Shown: positions 1-9,887 of the stretch, in pieces | Layout of the letters: each line of letters opens with the position of its first letter | Position numbering within the stretch: position 1 is the stretch's first letter | Origin: Chloromonas sp. AAM2 | Taxonomy: Eukaryota; Chlorophyta; Chlorophyceae; Chlamydomonadales; Chlamydomonadaceae | Length of the DNA: 26,512 bases | Reading direction: 5' to 3' | NCBI GenBank assembly: GCA_004335635.1 | Contig: QAXH01000476.1 | Coordinates: forward strand, 5,722-32,233 | Notes under the pieces: model-generated | Told to the model about the DNA's origin: nothing | The model's input: only the letters and a program-made list of their open reading frames with translations | Database searches by the model: none | Translations under genes and position numbers: made by a program

Positions 1-104
1 TGTGCTCAATGTCAATGTCAATGTCAGCTGTGCTCAATGTCAATGTCAGCTGTGCTCAATGTCAATGTCAATGTCAGCTGTACTCAATGTCAGCTGTACT
101 CAAT
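1..104. repeat. Minisatellite of TGTCAA and TCAGCTGT(G/A)CTCAA blocks
   Basis: The window opens inside a tandem array. Units of 28, 22, 28 and 16 bases each start TGTGCTCAATG or TGTACTCAATG, contain one to three copies of TGTCAA, and end GTCAGC. Unit length varies by the hexamer count, as expected of replication slippage. The array lies just upstream of the first recognisable exon, so it is intronic or 5' flanking. Open frames through it are repeat artefacts. Confidence 0.85.
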
Positions 105-172
105 GGAACACGTGTCGGATGGCTGGTCATGCCAAGCCCTGCTCCATCTGCTGCAACTCTTCTTGTGTACAG

Positions 173-3100
173 GGGTCAAGATTTCGACCTGTTGGGAATG
201 CTCCAGCACTTGAATGGCTCGTGTCACGTGGAGGGGCTGGGACCAAGGGATAACTGGAGACCTCTGTTGGAGTACTACAGGCTGCTGTTCTTTGGCAATC
301 GGTAAGTTGGGGCACAACAGGACAAGGTACCTCATTTGTGCGCCAAAGCAGCCTGACTCTGGTCCATTTCTCGTTGCAACGCCCCTTCATCTATCATATC
401 AAAACTGAGTGAAAATACTGGTGGGTTGCAGGCCTGCAGAGTACCTTGACGAGCACATTGCTCAGATTAGAAGCTGTGCAGGGCGAATGTACGAGATGCG
501 CAACGAAATCTCACACTACGGATACAGTAAGTGGTAACCCATGGCTTCACAGTAGGGTTCAGCACACTCTTATTACGTCAGCAACATCTGTCAGGGTAAT
601 GTATTTATGTGCATTGGAAAGACGCACCAAAAGATTTCGCCAGGTGACGCTCCTCAAAGGACTACAAAAACTCTCAGCACTGGCCCAGGTCGTGGGTACA
701 GTGGGTGCAGCGGCGGGGAGTTGATATCACGTAGATAGTTATGCAAACCAAATTCCATGCGGCACACTGCCTTGTAACAAATAAGTTTGCCAAGATGTAC
801 CATCTTGATTCTTTGTTGTCCTGAAGAAACTGAGGATATTCAGGTGTGGAGCCAGGCTGTAACGGGACTGGTACCAGACCACCGTTACCAAGTTGTCTTC
901 CTTCTGCTACTCTTTTCCCGTTTCTTTCTTGTAGGCAGATCTTCTGTGTGTCTTGTCAGTCAGCTATTCCGTCAAGTCATCCCTGACTCCTTCGTGTAAT
1001 CATTCAGCAAGAGACTTCGCGTTTTCTCTTCACAGGCGGAGTCAATCCCACGTATTTAAGCAGAATAATGTAGGCTGCATATTGTCTGATTTGGCGTCCT
1101 TCCAAATGCTGGAGCAATAACCACCTTCCAATTGTTCGGCCAATGCAGATTTGAACCATCAGCTGAGAGAGGAGGAGCTGCGCACTGTCATCACAACAGC
1201 AGTGACGCTCCTGCGCATGTATCATAACAGCCTATCCACTGACAAGCTCAAGGCAGCCACACCTAGGCAGCCACTGCTGTACAAGGCCAAGATCAGCCTT
1301 GATAACGCAGCTGAAAATCTACGCAACCTTGGCTCACAAGTGCAAGTGAGTGTGATGTCAACATAAAGCAGGAACATATACGCCTGAGATTCAAGGCTTG
1401 TGTATTGGCTGTTCAGGAAATTGAACAACTAGCAATCAGCAAAGCACCCTCATGCACAACTTGTGAGTTGAGCGTCGTATACAGGTAGCTGACCATCTGT
1501 GCTGGTGAAGCTCCCAAGTTGTGCATGAGGGATGCTTTGCTGATTGCTACACCAGCACAGAAAAGAAAAGAAGCACAAATGAAAAGAAGTTTGCCAGTTG
1601 GGAGCTACACCAGCACAGATGGTCAGCTACCTGTATACGACGCTCAACTCACAAGTCTTTGCTGTGTGCAGGCCATCTATGAGATCCGACGTGATTACAT
1701 CAGTAATCAAAGAGATGTGGGCCACAGAAAGATGTTTCATTTACCCTTGTCTGAACAAGTCTGGGGAGAAAACAGGTCTGGGGAGATCATACAGTACACC
1801 CTGCACCTCCCATACATTGTCACAATCAAAGGTACGTATCGTGATAGTCACCACCACCAGTTGAAGTCCTGCTAATTCATTGGCCACCTGACATGTGTTC
1901 ATTTCAGATGCAGCCAGTTATGTTAAACTTGGCTGACCGCCGCTATGGATAAGACTGATTTTCTGACATTACTGCAGATATGGTCATGCGTCTGTTTGAC
2001 ATTCTGGAAGACGGTCTCAGCAATCTTGTGCAGCGTGTGGCAGCCGACATCGGGGAGGGCTACAAATGGGTCGGCCGAGACAATGACGTGTCGCCGGACT
2101 TTGCAGCGTGCATCAAGCATTTGCAGGCAAGACACGGCCTGGCTGTCAACGTTCCCTTTCCCCGGATCACTCAATGCATTGATAGGGGGCTAGAAGCCAG
2201 ATGAGTCCAAAATGGCTTGACCGTCCGGGAATTGAACCCAGGAAGCTTGCATCCATACTCATGTTAGCCGAGGTCACACAAGTCTGTGGTCACAAAAGTC
2301 ACACAATCTGGTAACGGCTTGCCACTCGGAGCTAGGTTCACACATTTTCTGCTGCCTGAGCGCATGACTCTAGCTCCGACCCTGCACGACTAAGCATGAA
2401 CAACTGCACTCTTCAACCAATACCCCTCTCTGGTACTAGCTGTCTTATCAATTCCTCTGGCCTCTGATTAGTCGACATGCTCTTTGTACCATCCACTGGA
2501 TCTGTCTGCGCTTCAGGGCAACGTACGGGGGCAAGGAACGGGCCAGGAAGGTTTCAAGGCTGCATTGAAGAACAAATACGAGCTGCTCCTGGTGGGAGTG
2601 TCGACACCACCGCAAGCCGGCCAGTGAGTGTCCATTACAATGATGGCTGGATCGCCTTAACCAGATCCAAGGTTTGTGAACGCTTTGTCGTGCATTCCAT
2701 GGACATTTCAGGTCGGCTGACCCACCCCTGGTACCACCTCAGCTGGCGCGTTTCCGAGATGCATTGAGCAAACTTCGAACATGGCGCAACGTTTTCTTTC
2801 ACAATGGGAACACAGGAGGCATGAGCCTTGTACAGATGCGCGAGATCTTCACGTGCATCCAGTCACACCTCCTCGGTAAGTCGTACGTGTGCTAACATCA
2901 TTGTTAGATTTCTACAGATCCAGTTTGTTATGACCTAGATGCGTAGACTTCAAGAATTGTATTTGAATAAATGTGCATTTCCAGGCCCAGGGAGACACAA
3001 CAACGGCGGCAATAACAGACCCTTGATATGGGTCCAGTACCCGGACCAGGCAAAGGCCCTTTATGACAACGCCGGCCCGTCGATCAGGCAGCTTGCAACC

Positions 3101-4262
3101 ATGTTCGTGGCTGTTTGCAGCCTGCCCAGCCGACAGAGGGTAGGTTACAAGGAGGGAGTGCGAGTGCACACCAGGAAGCACGTCAGCAAGGTTAATGTCA
3201 GGTTACACATGCAGGATTGACCAAGTGTCCGAGTCTATGCCTTGTGTATAAGGTTCGCTCTGATGAGGCTGGCGGGCAGTTGTAATCGATATATACAGGT
3301 TGGTGGGCAGAGCCCAAGCAATGCACTTAACAACATAGTTAGCAACGGGTTGGATGGTGGTAGCTCACGATTTCAGTCGGTTTCCCTGACCTTTGGCGTC
3401 CTGCCCTGTTGCAACCTGGCTGCCATTCCCTAGCCGTGGCGGACTAGGCCCTTCTTACCTCCCTTTCACTAGTCTTGACCTTGGCGATTCGCTCCTGTTT
3501 GCCTTTAGTTGGCCTGCCTTGCCACTGCGTTCGTTTTGATTGTTGTTCAGGGTGGGCCAGGGGGTGCCCATTCCTCTCTGGGTCTTCACGGATCCCTTGC
3601 TGTTAATGCACACATGTATCAGCTCATCGTGTGTATACACACCCTGTGGTGGCAGCTCAGGACCAAAGTGCTGCGGCTAACTGTTTGCAGGCTCGCGCAG
3701 CAGCATCATCGCAAGCTGCAGCTGACAGTGCTGAGCAAGCTGCAGCTGACACTGTCGAGACACCTGAAGAGGCCAGCGCTGTGATGCCCACCTGCAGCAT
3801 CTGCTTGTGCCAGTACGAACCGTGAGTGACCCTTAATTCACGACACAACAAACCCAGTGCAGCACACAGAGTTGCAATCACCGAGGAAGGACCATTTGGC
3901 GCTCCAACCGGCACCCTTGTTGCCCTCTGTTCACTACTCTCGAGTCCTTTGCAGCCTCTCTATAATCACTGCTGTCATGACAGAGTGCAGTGTCAGGCGC
4001 CCTGTCGTGGCAGCACTTGCGAGCACAAGGTTGTGCAACTAGCATCGGTTAGTAGTCTGGTGCCCATAGTGGTTTGTGCCCACAGCTGCTGCGCAAAAAC
4101 ATGCGTAGTGACTTCCTGCTCTGATGCCCCTTGCGCAGGGATACGGTCATGGTTTTCTGGCCGTGTTGCCACACAACCTGCATGGAATGTGGTGGTCAGA
4201 TCCGCAGGTGCCACATCTGCAGGAGCCCCATCCAGGAGAAGAAGAAAGTGATCTTCAGTTGA
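173..4262 (+). CDS. HEPN-HEPN-RING protein, putative E3 ubiquitin ligase (5' incomplete)
   Basis: Eleven exons join with matching phases: 173-301, 432-526, 644-688, 1149-1345, 1672-1831, 1978-2126, 2517-2623, 2712-2875, 2985-3139, 3691-3821 and 4139-4262 (TGA stop), giving about 484 visible residues. The first exon has no start, so the gene begins upstream. RNEISH (residues about 67-72, bases 499-516) and RNVFFH (about 320-325, bases 2785-2802) fit the R-N-x3-H motif of HEPN domains, each with helical sequence around it. HEPN domains are often RNases, and a HEPN-RING pairing is known in DZIP3-type ligases. An Ala/Glu-rich linker leads to a C3HC4 RING (about 436-472: CSIC, PCCH, CMEC, CHIC) split by the last intron. 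The protein ends nine residues after the RING core region at KKVIFS. Doubtful points are the 45-base exon 644-688 and exon 6, which needs a GC-AG donor; otherwise that frame runs to a stop at 2202. The RING is secure; HEPN is inferred from motif and context. Confidence 0.78.
1431..1656. repeat. Nested foldback (inverted repeat) element in an intron
   Basis: Two inverted repeats share one left arm. Bases 1431-1461 are complementary to 1518-1548 with one inserted base, and 1459-1517 are complementary to 1598-1656 almost perfectly over 59 bases. The second loop is purine-rich and contains AAGTTTGCCAGTT, the terminal motif of the element family at 15113-17234. It lies in the intron between exons 1149-1345 and 1672-1831 of the HEPN-RING gene and can form a long hairpin in the pre-mRNA. 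A MITE-like or foldback insertion is likely. No open frame across it looks like a protein. Confidence 0.75.
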
Positions 4263-5222
4263 CCATCATGGCCACTGCAGAGCACCAACAGTCCCGAATT
4301 TGTTGCTCTGAGAAGTTTTTGGCTGTGGGATATGGGGTGGGGAAGCGGTGACAGTGGTATTGATGAGATTTAGAGCAAGGGACTAGGTAAGGCATGCACG
4401 TTCTGCTATCGCTATGTCTACTTTGTGGCGTGACTGTTTTTTCAGAAGGAAAACTTAGTGTGTAACGAGTGGTATCTGACATGCCCTGGGACGGCCCTTG
4501 CATAGCGTTGGTAGCAGTGGCATGGGCTGTGGATGATGTCAGGGTCAGGTGGGCTTTGCGTGATGGTTGCAAGCACCTGACCGCATTTGTTTCTCATCTA
4601 AGGGCGTTGCTGCACATCATAATGAAGGACGTGATTATCCAGTGTGGTGCTGACAACACTTTGTGCTTGTGCGCCACATGTGTAACCCATGCAAACAGGA
4701 GGAAAATGTTTTGATGGTTTCAACCCTGCAATTCTGCGTTTTGCATTGCTCTGACCAGCATCCATGATTGGACACCAGAGGCTTGGCTTTGCCTCCAGTC
4801 CACTGCGACTGGGCGTGCAAAGCACGGTGATGTGTAGCGGTGCATTGTACAGCACGACAGGGCGTTGTAATAAAGTTAATTGGCAGTTGTATAAAGGTCA
4901 CTGCATGAAGTCAAACAAATGATTACAATCCAAGTAATAATCACCAGTCCGGTAGATTGATGAAACCCACAAGGCATGTGTGACATCCTTTGTCATGCAA
5001 AACAGTCATATATGCAAGCGTCCGCTCAACCAAAGCTCCTATTCTAGGTAGGTATACCAAAGCTCCTGGTATGCGGACATGATCTGACTTGCCCGCTCCC
5101 ATCCAACCTTATGCTCACAATCCATTCCCACCCATTTGAGGACATGACAGCTGCATTCAAACTCGTCTGATGCCAGTCTACCTGCCTTTGATGCCAACCT
5201 ACCACTCAACTTCCAATTGAAC
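4263..5222. other. 3' flank of the HEPN-RING gene; no gene seen
   Basis: After the RING stop codon I see no coding exon on either strand up to the PUS3-like exon. TGTAA, used as a polyadenylation signal in green algae, occurs at 4461, 4680 and 4867, so a 3' UTR of about 200 bases is possible. GAGCTTTGGT is present twice, near 5034 and 5060. No continuation of the pseudouridine synthase reading (conserved aspartate region) was found on the - strand here. Confidence 0.4.
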
Positions 5223-5340
5223 CCAATTGTGTTGTCAATGCAATCCTGTCTGGCAAACCCCTGATACTTTGTGCCCATACATACGAGCTCCAGCGCCACA
5301 TAGCGCTGGCGGTAGCGGGAAAAGTCAAACGCATGGGGGG
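5223..5340 (-). pseudogene. Isolated PUS3/Deg1-like tRNA pseudouridine synthase exon
   Basis: Reading from a CTGCAG acceptor, this exon encodes FDFSRYRQRYVAL, then CMGTKYQGFARQ and DNTI. That is the N-terminal strand pattern of PUS3/Deg1 (FDFS...R.VAL...MG..YQGFA.Q...NTI), the TruA-family enzyme that makes pseudouridine at positions 38 and 39 of the tRNA anticodon stem-loop. A donor GG|GTTCAA may follow the conserved NTI. No exon with the catalytic-aspartate motif (RTD) was found downstream on this strand before the HEPN-RING gene. The frame stays open to 5039 but that part does not resemble the family. I read it as a gene fragment or retained exon of a broken copy. A distant or unrecognised next exon is the alternative. 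Confidence 0.6.
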
Positions 5341-6780
5341 CTGCAGAGCATGAGCACGTGGGCATGTGCGGTTTCTTGGGCAGAGGCGTGCAACAGGGGC
5401 CGCCATGCATTCCAAGGGCCGCCCACACCTGGGGAGAGGGTACCGCTGGTCTTCCCGGATGAACAATGCTATCCCATCCAGGCACAACGGTTGCTGCCTC
5501 TACTGCATGCATGCAGACTACAAGTTCACTATCCTGTTGTGACCTGCCAGCCGAAGCTCATGGCTTGCTTGCCACCTGCCTACCAGTGAATGTCATGGAT
5601 GCCACCACCATGCTAACCAATCTGATGGAAGAGCCTAGCTCCCAGTGGCCCATGCCGCACTGTTGGTGGTGCTCAGGTCAGGAATGCCAGCGAACGCCTT
5701 TGCTGCACATGCAGTCAAAAAGGCGACGGGTCTGTGGTTCGCACAGCGCAGACCCCTGATGCAACTGACAACCGGCTGGGAGATCATGCAGTGCTGCATG
5801 ATCCAAGAGCAGGTGGCAACTCAGGATTACCGACCGAATCAAAACCTCACTTCGACTTTACCATGTGAGGGCGACTGGTTGACATGTGCTCTGACCGCAG
5901 TGCTGCATGATCCAAAAGCCCATGCTGCTAGAAGCTTGAACCCAATTACTACTGTAAACGATTGCAGCCGGCGTGCTTTGCAATCGTCCAGCGGCGGCCT
6001 GGCTCACCTTGTGCCAGAAGTGCCCCACCCACCTACGGGTCTACTGGCATTCAGTACTTCTCAAGCTGGCATCCAGTCGGTCAGCCGCCCATTGTTTTTG
6101 GCCGATGATAGTACCTGCAGGGGCGCAGCAAGCAATCATGGGTGAAGATGCGCTGGATGGAATTTGTATGATGCCAAAGTGAAAAGCTCGTTGACCAACA
6201 CAGGCGTGAAAATAAAACCAGGTGTGAATCAGCATAGCAAGCAGCACACAGGCAACCCACTCATCAGAAGCGAAGCATGCCAGGAGTGCCAGGCGATGCC
6301 GTGCAGGAAAGTAAACGCACAGAAGTAGTACGGCGTTCCAATCAGCTGCAGTGCCAAACAGTTTAGTGGCATCTGCCATTGTAGGCTGAACAGTATGGAC
6401 ATTCACATTGAGGTGGGTGCTTCGACTTGATGCCACCACGTGGCAACTTTGAGCAGGGTTGACTCGTAATCATGCCAGCCTGCCTGCCTCACCTGCATGA
6501 CCCAGCCAAGTGAGGCGTGGTGCTTGTCCCCGTCCGGGCCGGCTGGCTGGTGGCGCTTATCGGTCGTGATGACACAGTTGAGGGCAGCGTCAGGGGCAGG
6601 GGGGACTCGAGCAGTGCCACAGGCATGCCTGAACCTCAGGGCTCACCGCAGTACCTGATGAGGTGATCGGCGGCAGGAACAAAAACCATTAATATATATA
6701 ATAATAGTGACATGGTCGAGTCAACAAGAGCATCAGGACGGCGCAATCTGCAGTTCAAACACAACACTGACTTGAGCTGA
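5341..6780. other. Gene-poor stretch with diverged repeats
   Basis: Long frames exist on both strands (for example 5645-6145 on + and 6041-6439 on -), but none has recognisable domains, good splice boundaries or a conserved-looking composition. The - strand frame has a hydrophobic run near 6240-6340 that could be a membrane segment; I give it little weight. GCAGTGCTGCATGATCCAA occurs twice, near 5790 and 5898. A block at 5815-5895 recurs at 7912-8010. Confidence 0.35.
5815..5895. repeat. Dispersed repeat, copy A
   Basis: The blocks GCAACTCAGGATT, GACCGA, AATC, AACCTC, CTTCGAC, TTACC and GACTGG(T/C)TGAC recur in the same order and orientation at 7912-8010, with short insertions there. Both copies end CTCTGACC. 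This is probably an old element of unknown type, with no terminal structure visible. Confidence 0.6.
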
Positions 6781-6821
6781 AGGTCAGCACATCACCTCGA
6801 TGGTTTACACCTTGTCCTCAC

Positions 6822-6925
6822 CTTGTCCTTTGCCTCGCTGATGCGTGGTCCGTTGTCCAGAGACGAGGTGGCAGAGGAGGTGCTTGACTGCCCTGCGCCG
6901 TGAAGGGCGCCCAGGGAGACACCAC
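6822..6925 (-). CDS. Candidate orphan exon, Ser/Thr-rich, unknown gene
   Basis: On the - strand a CTGCAG acceptor is followed by an open segment beginning GGVSLGALHGAG, running through a serine/threonine-rich stretch, and ending SEAKDK before GTGAGG, a good donor. No domain is recognised. Further - strand open segments upstream (near 7626-7835 and 7211-7530) could belong to the same gene, but I could not connect their phases. The exon is judged only by its splice signals and composition, so it may be false. Confidence 0.3.
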
Positions 6926-7625
6926 CTGCAGAGACACATGCATTGAGATGTGCGATGCACTGGAACATGCAGCACAACGGGGGCACCACAGTGTCTACTA
7001 CAGAGAAACACAATGAGACACAGTTTAGCGATGATCACTCCATCCTGAGCTTGAGAAGCGCTTTCATATGACGACACACACCGCACATTCAGATGAGGAT
7101 GCCCAGTGGGCAGTCAAATGCTGCAGAAGTGCCAGAGAGGCAGTGCCGCACAGTTTTGTCGTGAGCAGCCATCCTGCACTTGCATATGACAGCATCCACG
7201 CCCAGTCACTCTAGTTACAGGTAGAGTTTGCTGTCAAGTTTGAGATTAATTCCCATAACTCTCCAGGACATAGTCCCAGATAGGCACCCAGATAGGCACA
7301 ATATTCCCGGCAACAGGCCAGAGGGAATGAACTCCAGCATGGCCCTCGGTTTTGTGGCATTCTGCATAGCCGTGCAGTCTGCAAGGACAAGCAACCACCA
7401 GACATGCTGGTGAACAACGGCATGCTGCAGGACAATAGCGCTGGAACAATTGCGCACAACAGACGAGGCCTCGCCAGCACCTTCAGGTAGCTCACGCCAC
7501 GCTTGTCAGAGCCAGATGCACGTACGCAACCTGCAAGCACAACACAGTAGTTGAGCAAGTGGAATCTCCAAAACCCTTGCCCATCACCACCCACCGCCAG
7601 GCAAGTCTATCCCTTGTACCGGTCA

Positions 7626-7835
7626 TCAATGCATTCCTGCTGCTTGGACAGATAGGCACCGGCATGCCAATATGCCAATGCCAAGGCTGGCCCAGGAACT
7701 AGCAAGGCTGAGTGCTGCGCCCAAAGACATAGGTGGCGGCCACCGCCGCATCTTATCCTTGAAAGCTGAGAAAGAGTAGCGTGCTCTATCGCCCATCCCG
7801 AAGAAGCGGTAATCTTTAAGCTGCACCGCGCACAA
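7626..7835 (-). CDS. Candidate exon with possible membrane segment, unknown
   Basis: After GCGCGGTGCAG on the - strand the frame reads LKDYRFFGMGDRARYSF and then a small-residue hydrophobic run (SLGAALSLASSWASLGIGIL) that could span a membrane. It then stops. A neighbouring frame reads YLSKQQECIDDR up to a GT donor, so the true exon may change frame through an indel or end earlier. No family is recognised and no clean join to another exon was found. Confidence 0.25.
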   Translation of the reverse strand: MCAVQLKDYRFFGMGDRARYSFSAFKDKMRRWPPPMSLGAALSLASSWASLGIGILACRCLSVQAAGMH

Positions 7836-7911
7836 ACAGCGAGCGAGAGAAGGTTTACCATTGAAGGTTTACCACTGCGACTGTGTAGAGCAATTTGCTA
7901 TTGTGAAGCAA

Positions 7912-8010
7912 TCTGCAGCAACTCAGGATTGCTGGGTGACCGACCAAATCGTAACCTCGCTTCGACGTTACCGTGTGTGACTGGCTGACGTGTGGGTGGT
8001 CACCTCTGAC
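7912..8010. repeat. Dispersed repeat, copy B
   Basis: This is the second copy of the block at 5815-5895, in the same orientation. It differs by scattered substitutions and short insertions (for example GCTGGGT after CAGGATT, and GGTGGTCAC before CTCTGACC). Confidence 0.6.
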
Positions 8011-8370
8011 CTCACGGACGCTGAAAACTTTAGCATAACTCAGTTGCGAAGGCTGGGACTCCATTGTTCAGGTCTGAAGAGTTTTTGCTCACCATATGCA
8101 CACATGCATTGCAAGACAAAACAACCAGCAGCTCAAACTCCGTCCCAAGGCAAATCGGCAACTTTGAGTGGAGCCCTGGCTGGCCACCTGACCACTAGGG
8201 GAGTAGGGAGCTAGGGGCCCACGCAGGGAGGCAGTTGACGCTGGATATGCCCAAGAGGTTTATGGGTTGCTGAACACCGCGGCTGAGGGTTTGCGCTGCA
8301 AATGCCAAGGCCAGTGTAGTTGCTGATTTCTGGCCACCAGGCCTTGGAAAAAAGTGCACGATTCAGTGTA

Positions 8371-8640
8371 CGGCTTATTGGTGGGCGCCGCGGAAATTAA
8401 CGGCTTTATGGTGGGCGCCGCGGAACTGGTCGCAAATGTGACAGGCACCTGCCCAGAAGCACGGTGCGGCCAGTGCAGACTGCGGCAAAGTGCAGCAGGC
8501 ACTGGCGCGCTCGGGGAATAGACTGGCGTCCAACTGGCGGCAACGGCCGGCCAAACTGGCTCCCGACTGGCGCGCAAGGTCCGCTTCGCAGGTCTCTGCG
8601 CGGGCGCCAGTTGGTGGCGCGTGGTTTTCCGGCGAGGGTG
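8371..8640. repeat. GC-rich block with 30-bp tandem duplication and ACTGGC motifs
   Basis: GGTGGGCGCCGCGGAA occurs twice 30 bases apart (near 8380 and 8410). It is followed by a CpG-rich tract with repeated ACTGGC cores (near 8502, 8521, 8533, 8558 and 8570). Composition is visibly more GC- and CpG-rich than the surrounding sequence. Overlapping frames on both strands follow from low stop-codon density. Its function is unknown; it may be a CpG-rich insertion. Confidence 0.5.
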
Positions 8641-8699
8641 GAGTGAGACTGAGCAAGCCTGAGGGTGCAAAGCTGAGCGGACGAAGTCAAGCTTGCGCT

Positions 8700-9700
8700 G
8701 AACCTGTGCCTTGGACCAGAGATTGATTAGTGTGATTCAGATACTATGTGATACTACTGAGTCCTGGAGAGGCGTGTCATCAATGTATCCACGTCAGCTA
8801 GACATGATTGCTGATCAAGTCAGGGATGCTGGAACAGAGTGGTGTTGCAAACCTTCATACATTTGCGTGCCTTGCCGCCCTTCGCTGCACATCTCCCGCC
8901 TCCCAGCGCCTTTTGCTGGCATGCACAACTGCTCGGCATCGTGGCATTGCTTATTTCAGCATGGAAATGGAGGTATCCTTTTGCTCGCCTGCTACAGCCT
9001 TGGAAGCCTTGGCGCGTACACAGCACGCACTACCACAATGTCACAGCTACACCTGCAGCCTGCACTTTTGGTGGCCACCCGCCTCCTTGGGAGGTAGCCA
9101 AGCCCTCCACCCCCCGACTGAGACAGCCGCAGGAATGGCTCGGCCAATTACTTGGAAGAATTGGCACATTCCTTGGCAGGCTGTTTTGGTGGCAGAGATA
9201 CAGCAGATGTTTCCTGAACAGATCAACCCGGCGCTCCACCCGGCATCCTTGTGCTTGCCATAACACGCGAGGGCTCACCCTTGAACTGCCCCGGGTGGCT
9301 TTATAATAGCTGTGCAAGTTCCATGCAGCACTTTTCCACGTCACAGCTTGTTTATGTTTATTACAAGCGTCCTATACAGGCTAGGACACAGCACTCTATG
9401 CCATTTGAACGTCATAAGCGGGGTGCGACTCTGACTCTGATAGGGCTGAGCTGCATGTCTTGGTGACAGAACCACACCAGGTGGCAAAGCATCAGGTGTG
9501 CATTTCGTATGTGAGACTTAGTCCTCAAACTAGTCCACAACAACCAGACAATAACTATCCAGGCACGAGACAAGATTCGTCCTCAGATGAGGGAAATGAA
9601 CACCTCATGTCCAATGGCTGAAAGCTCCAACCCAGCTTTATCACTTTATAACATGTTGTAGACTGTTTGATGTGGCATTGCGACGTTGAACATGGTATAG
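8700..9700. other. No supported gene; overlapping open frames
   Basis: Three + strand frames overlap between 8711 and 9306 (128 to 155 codons) and a - strand frame covers 9030-9344. None shows a recognisable domain or a set of in-phase splice sites. A decayed gene or chance frames both fit. The 3' UTR of the deiodinase-like gene would enter this stretch from the right. Confidence 0.3.
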
Positions 9701-9887
9701 ATTCTGCTAGTCATGGTCAGCTTCAGTGGCAGCATGTTGCTTGACTGCAGTGCAGTGCTCAGGCACCCGCCGTCCCCGTCAGGAGTGAAGGCTGGGGGCC
9801 GTCATGCCGCAACACACCGCCATTCAACTGCCATGCCCTTTTGTGTACTTATTGCCACCCTTCCATTCCCTGCTCTTCGTCGTGGCT

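Noticed and set aside
2217..2292. tRNA-like sequence on the - strand with B box GGTTCAATTCC and a 5-bp T stem, 76 bases from a TGACC match to GGTCA
   Set aside because: The D arm and anticodon stem do not form, so it is at most a tRNA-derived relic inside an intron.
5645..6145. 166-codon + strand frame
   Set aside because: It covers the dispersed repeat, has no domain and no splice context.
8808..9306. Two overlapping + strand frames of about 150 codons
   Set aside because: Mutually overlapping, low-information sequence with no recognisable motifs.
9645..9716. Possible SECIS on the - strand: ATGA, a 12-bp helix (TATACCATGTT with AACATGTTATA), an AA in the loop, and TGAT
   Set aside because: The distance from ATGA to AA is about twice that of a SECIS, and the quartet is separated from the helix. 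It is only an ordinary hairpin.
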